Source: Marinicella rhabdoformis (GTDB taxonomy: Bacteria; Pseudomonadota; Gammaproteobacteria; Xanthomonadales; Marinicellaceae). From it: a stretch of DNA of 64,000 nt. Below, piece after piece: positions 62,455-64,000 of the stretch (positions are counted from its first letter, which is position 1; every line of letters begins with the position of its first letter). Location of the stretch: NCBI RefSeq assembly GCF_009671245.1, contig NZ_VTFS01000004.1:1-64000 (forward strand), written 5' to 3'. A model generated the notes under the pieces. The model was not told the DNA's origin, searched no databases, and was given only the letters and a program-made list of their open reading frames with translations. The position numbers and the translations under genes are program-made.

Positions 62455-63786
62455 TCATGTCATGAATTTTAGCCAATGAACAGCCACACCAACAAGTCTT
62501 TCATCATCTGATTGAAATGCTTCTTGATGACTTTGTGTTTTAGGCAATGAGATTTTTACTCGAGCCAAACCATTGGGTTTGATGTGTGACTTGGGTACAT
62601 TTGCAGTAACCAAACGCACCACACCCTCAGCATCTGAACTCCATTCAACCTGCTTACCGTTGATACTCAGTTCCATCATGTCTAAATCTTCTGGTGAAAG
62701 TGCATTAATCACCCGCATTTGTAAGCGACAATCTGAAGGTTTGACCCACAAATCTACTGTGCTGACAGCTTCTGGCCCTGTCCATCGAAAATAAGAACCA
62801 TCTTCAGCTAACAATTCTCTGCGATGCCATTGTGAGCCCACCATTTTTTTATCAAAGGTTAACTCATACGCAGTACGTTTGGGGTACTTTTGATGCTGCT
62901 GATATTGTTTGTCCAACAGGTCATCAATATGCTGACTCGGGTGACTTCTGAATGATTCAAGATCGTGTAACATGTCCTGATACCTTTTCTCAAAAACTGC
63001 TGTCGCATATCGATACAGCTTAATGTCCCATGCATTCAGAATTTCTATTCTGCGATGCGCTTTTTCAGAGATATCTAAAGCTATTGGCTTGGTATTTAAT
63101 TTTTGACTTTTACCTAAACTGGGTGTTTTGAAATAATGACACAGCATATCCATTGAGCGGTCAAAATGCTCTACCAAACCAAACCAAACACAGTTGTCGA
63201 TAAATGATATAGCACGCTGATACCTTTGCTCAGGTGACAAGGCTTTTTGCGACTCAGCCAGCAAGGGTTTTAAACTTGTAATGGTTTCCTCTGACAGAAA
63301 TACTTCTTGTGCGGAAGGGTCTTCAATGAAATCAAAAGACAAATTTCTCACCATGCGATTATTAATCAAATGACAAGTTTTGCTGTCAGTGACAAACGCC
63401 TCCAAGTCGAAATCATCTTGAGAGACGACATCATGTGCCAGGGTGTTTTTTTCCCTTTTGATGAATTGGAAAGTTGAAACAGACAGTGCATATGGATCAC
63501 GTAACAAGGTGAAATAATTCAATGGCCTTTCTGTTAACGAGCTGACGCCACCACCACCAAAATGCCCCCTGAATAATTCAAATACCTGATTCGATTCTTT
63601 GTTGATTGATCCAACTTCACGCCATAACTGACTAGGGAAGATATCAGATTGTTTAAAAAAACGATCCAACAAAACAATAAAACTGGTCCCAGCCGTTTTT
63701 GGTATGTGCGTAAAGTAATTTGCGTTTTGTATATTTGTGCTGTGGTTTGTCCACAAAGAACTAACTTTTTGAATAAAGTTTTTCAT
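62455..63786 (-). CDS. Sulfotransferase (family 2 type) with a C-terminal beta domain
   Basis: The 443-residue protein has FTHIPKTAGTSFIVLLDRFF (about 26-45) as 5'-phosphosulfate loop and LLRDPYALSVSTFQF (about 94-108) as 3'-phosphate site: the classic carbohydrate sulfotransferase pair. After about residue 290 comes a separate beta-rich domain (WHRRELLAEDGSYFRWTGPE, ARVKISLP) of the kind fused to glycosyltransferases in polysaccharide loci. The start overlaps the glycosyltransferase gene by 26 nt, with AGG upstream. A surface-glycan acceptor is likely by context. Confidence 0.8.
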   Translation of the reverse strand: MKNFIQKVSSLWTNHSTNIQNANYFTHIPKTAGTSFIVLLDRFFKQSDIFPSQLWREVGSINKESNQVFELFRGHFGGGGVSSLTERPLNYFTLLRDPYALSVSTFQFIKREKNTLAHDVVSQDDFDLEAFVTDSKTCHLINNRMVRNLSFDFIEDPSAQEVFLSEETITSLKPLLAESQKALSPEQRYQRAISFIDNCVWFGLVEHFDRSMDMLCHYFKTPSLGKSQKLNTKPIALDISEKAHRRIEILNAWDIKLYRYATAVFEKRYQDMLHDLESFRSHPSQHIDDLLDKQYQQHQKYPKRTAYELTFDKKMVGSQWHRRELLAEDGSYFRWTGPEAVSTVDLWVKPSDCRLQMRVINALSPEDLDMMELSINGKQVEWSSDAEGVVRLVTANVPKSHIKPNGLARVKISLPKTQSHQEAFQSDDERLVGVAVHWLKFMT

Positions 63787-64000
63787 ACGCCTGATTTAAT
63801 CTTTTAACGTAATTTTCAGGACTGAAAAATGACACACGATCGCGCCCTTTTTCAATCATCCCCCTGCGTAATTCCTCATTTGAAATCACTTCTTTTAATT
63901 TATCACGAATTTCAGTAAATTTATAGGGATTTACGTACAAAGCAGCATCACCACCCACTTCAGGCAAAGACGAAACATTTGAACAAATCACTGGACAATC
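63761..64000 (-). CDS. Glycosyltransferase family 4 (C-terminal part; gene continues beyond the window)
   Basis: The last 79 codons of a GT-B enzyme are present: PVICSNVSSLPEVGGDAALYV is the nucleotide-sugar binding E-x7-type motif region, followed by the C-terminal helix FFSPENYVKRLNQAYEKLY. The frame is open to the window edge, so the GTG at 63991 is not the start. It is coupled to the sulfotransferase gene by overlap, so the two probably work on the same glycan. Confidence 0.8.
   Translation of the reverse strand, partial: DCPVICSNVSSLPEVGGDAALYVNPYKFTEIRDKLKEVISNEELRRGMIEKGRDRVSFFSPENYVKRLNQAYEKLYSKS

Overview
The window is about 64 kb of densely packed, moderately AT-rich chromosome from a free-living, aerobic gammaproteobacterium, probably marine. 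The gene orders point there: bamD divergent from rluD-pgeF, map-glnD, tatABC, engB next to cytochrome c4 and dsbA, and glnE. So do OxyR, a cytochrome c5-like protein, a FadE-type acyl-CoA dehydrogenase and a Mg-type HemB. A Marinicella-like lineage would fit, but that is an inference from gene content. I found no phage, insertion sequence, CRISPR array or tRNA gene. The only stretch over 300 bases without a protein gene holds the RNase P RNA.

Layout. 1-245: two leftward promoters with stable-RNA character, firing out of the window. 246-4193: Lhr-type helicase, divergent from a membrane-anchored cytochrome c. 4807-10564: an A-B-A-B tandem array of four secreted paralogues of unknown function, whose two units start with a nearly identical 170-bp block. 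10664-14009: ilvE and an MscS-type channel. 14043-18859 (minus strand): a compact vitamin B5/CoA operon reading ketopantoate-reductase-like gene, panB, panC, coaC, coaB, coaX, panD. 19087-22430: bamD-marC and rluD, then pgeF. 22520-26618: an RND pump with its fusion protein placed after it. 26645-31523 (minus): tatABC, pepN and oxyR. 31602-35805: a secreted beta-propeller-like protein, then a TetR regulator divergent from fadE. 35885-39870 (minus): a DUF4124 protein, an orphan TRAP binding protein and glnE. 39987-44514: pssA, a GAF-SpoIIE-HATPase protein and an S9 peptidase. 44626-47047: rnpB directly followed by relA. 47137-52661: cytochrome c4 and dsbA on one strand, engB, an unknown gene and uvrD on the other. 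52658-60751: an interrupted gene, a nitrilase, an OmpV/MipA-like porin, map-glnD and hemB-aroE. 60752-64000 (minus): nth, two sulfotransferases and a partial glycosyltransferase, which looks like the edge of a surface-glycan locus.

How the genes work together. The pan/coa operon covers pantothenate synthesis and the first CoA steps; coaD, coaE and a classical panE are not in the window. GlnD and GlnE are the two arms of glutamine-synthetase control and lie about 17 kb apart. RelA makes (p)ppGpp, and the GAF-SpoIIE protein is a partner-switching regulator. BamD, PgeF, PssA and the MipA-like porin serve the envelope. The least explained parts are the A-B-A-B array, the candidate ketopantoate reductase, the gene broken by an in-frame stop behind its signal peptide, and the paired palindromes over the fadE promoter.
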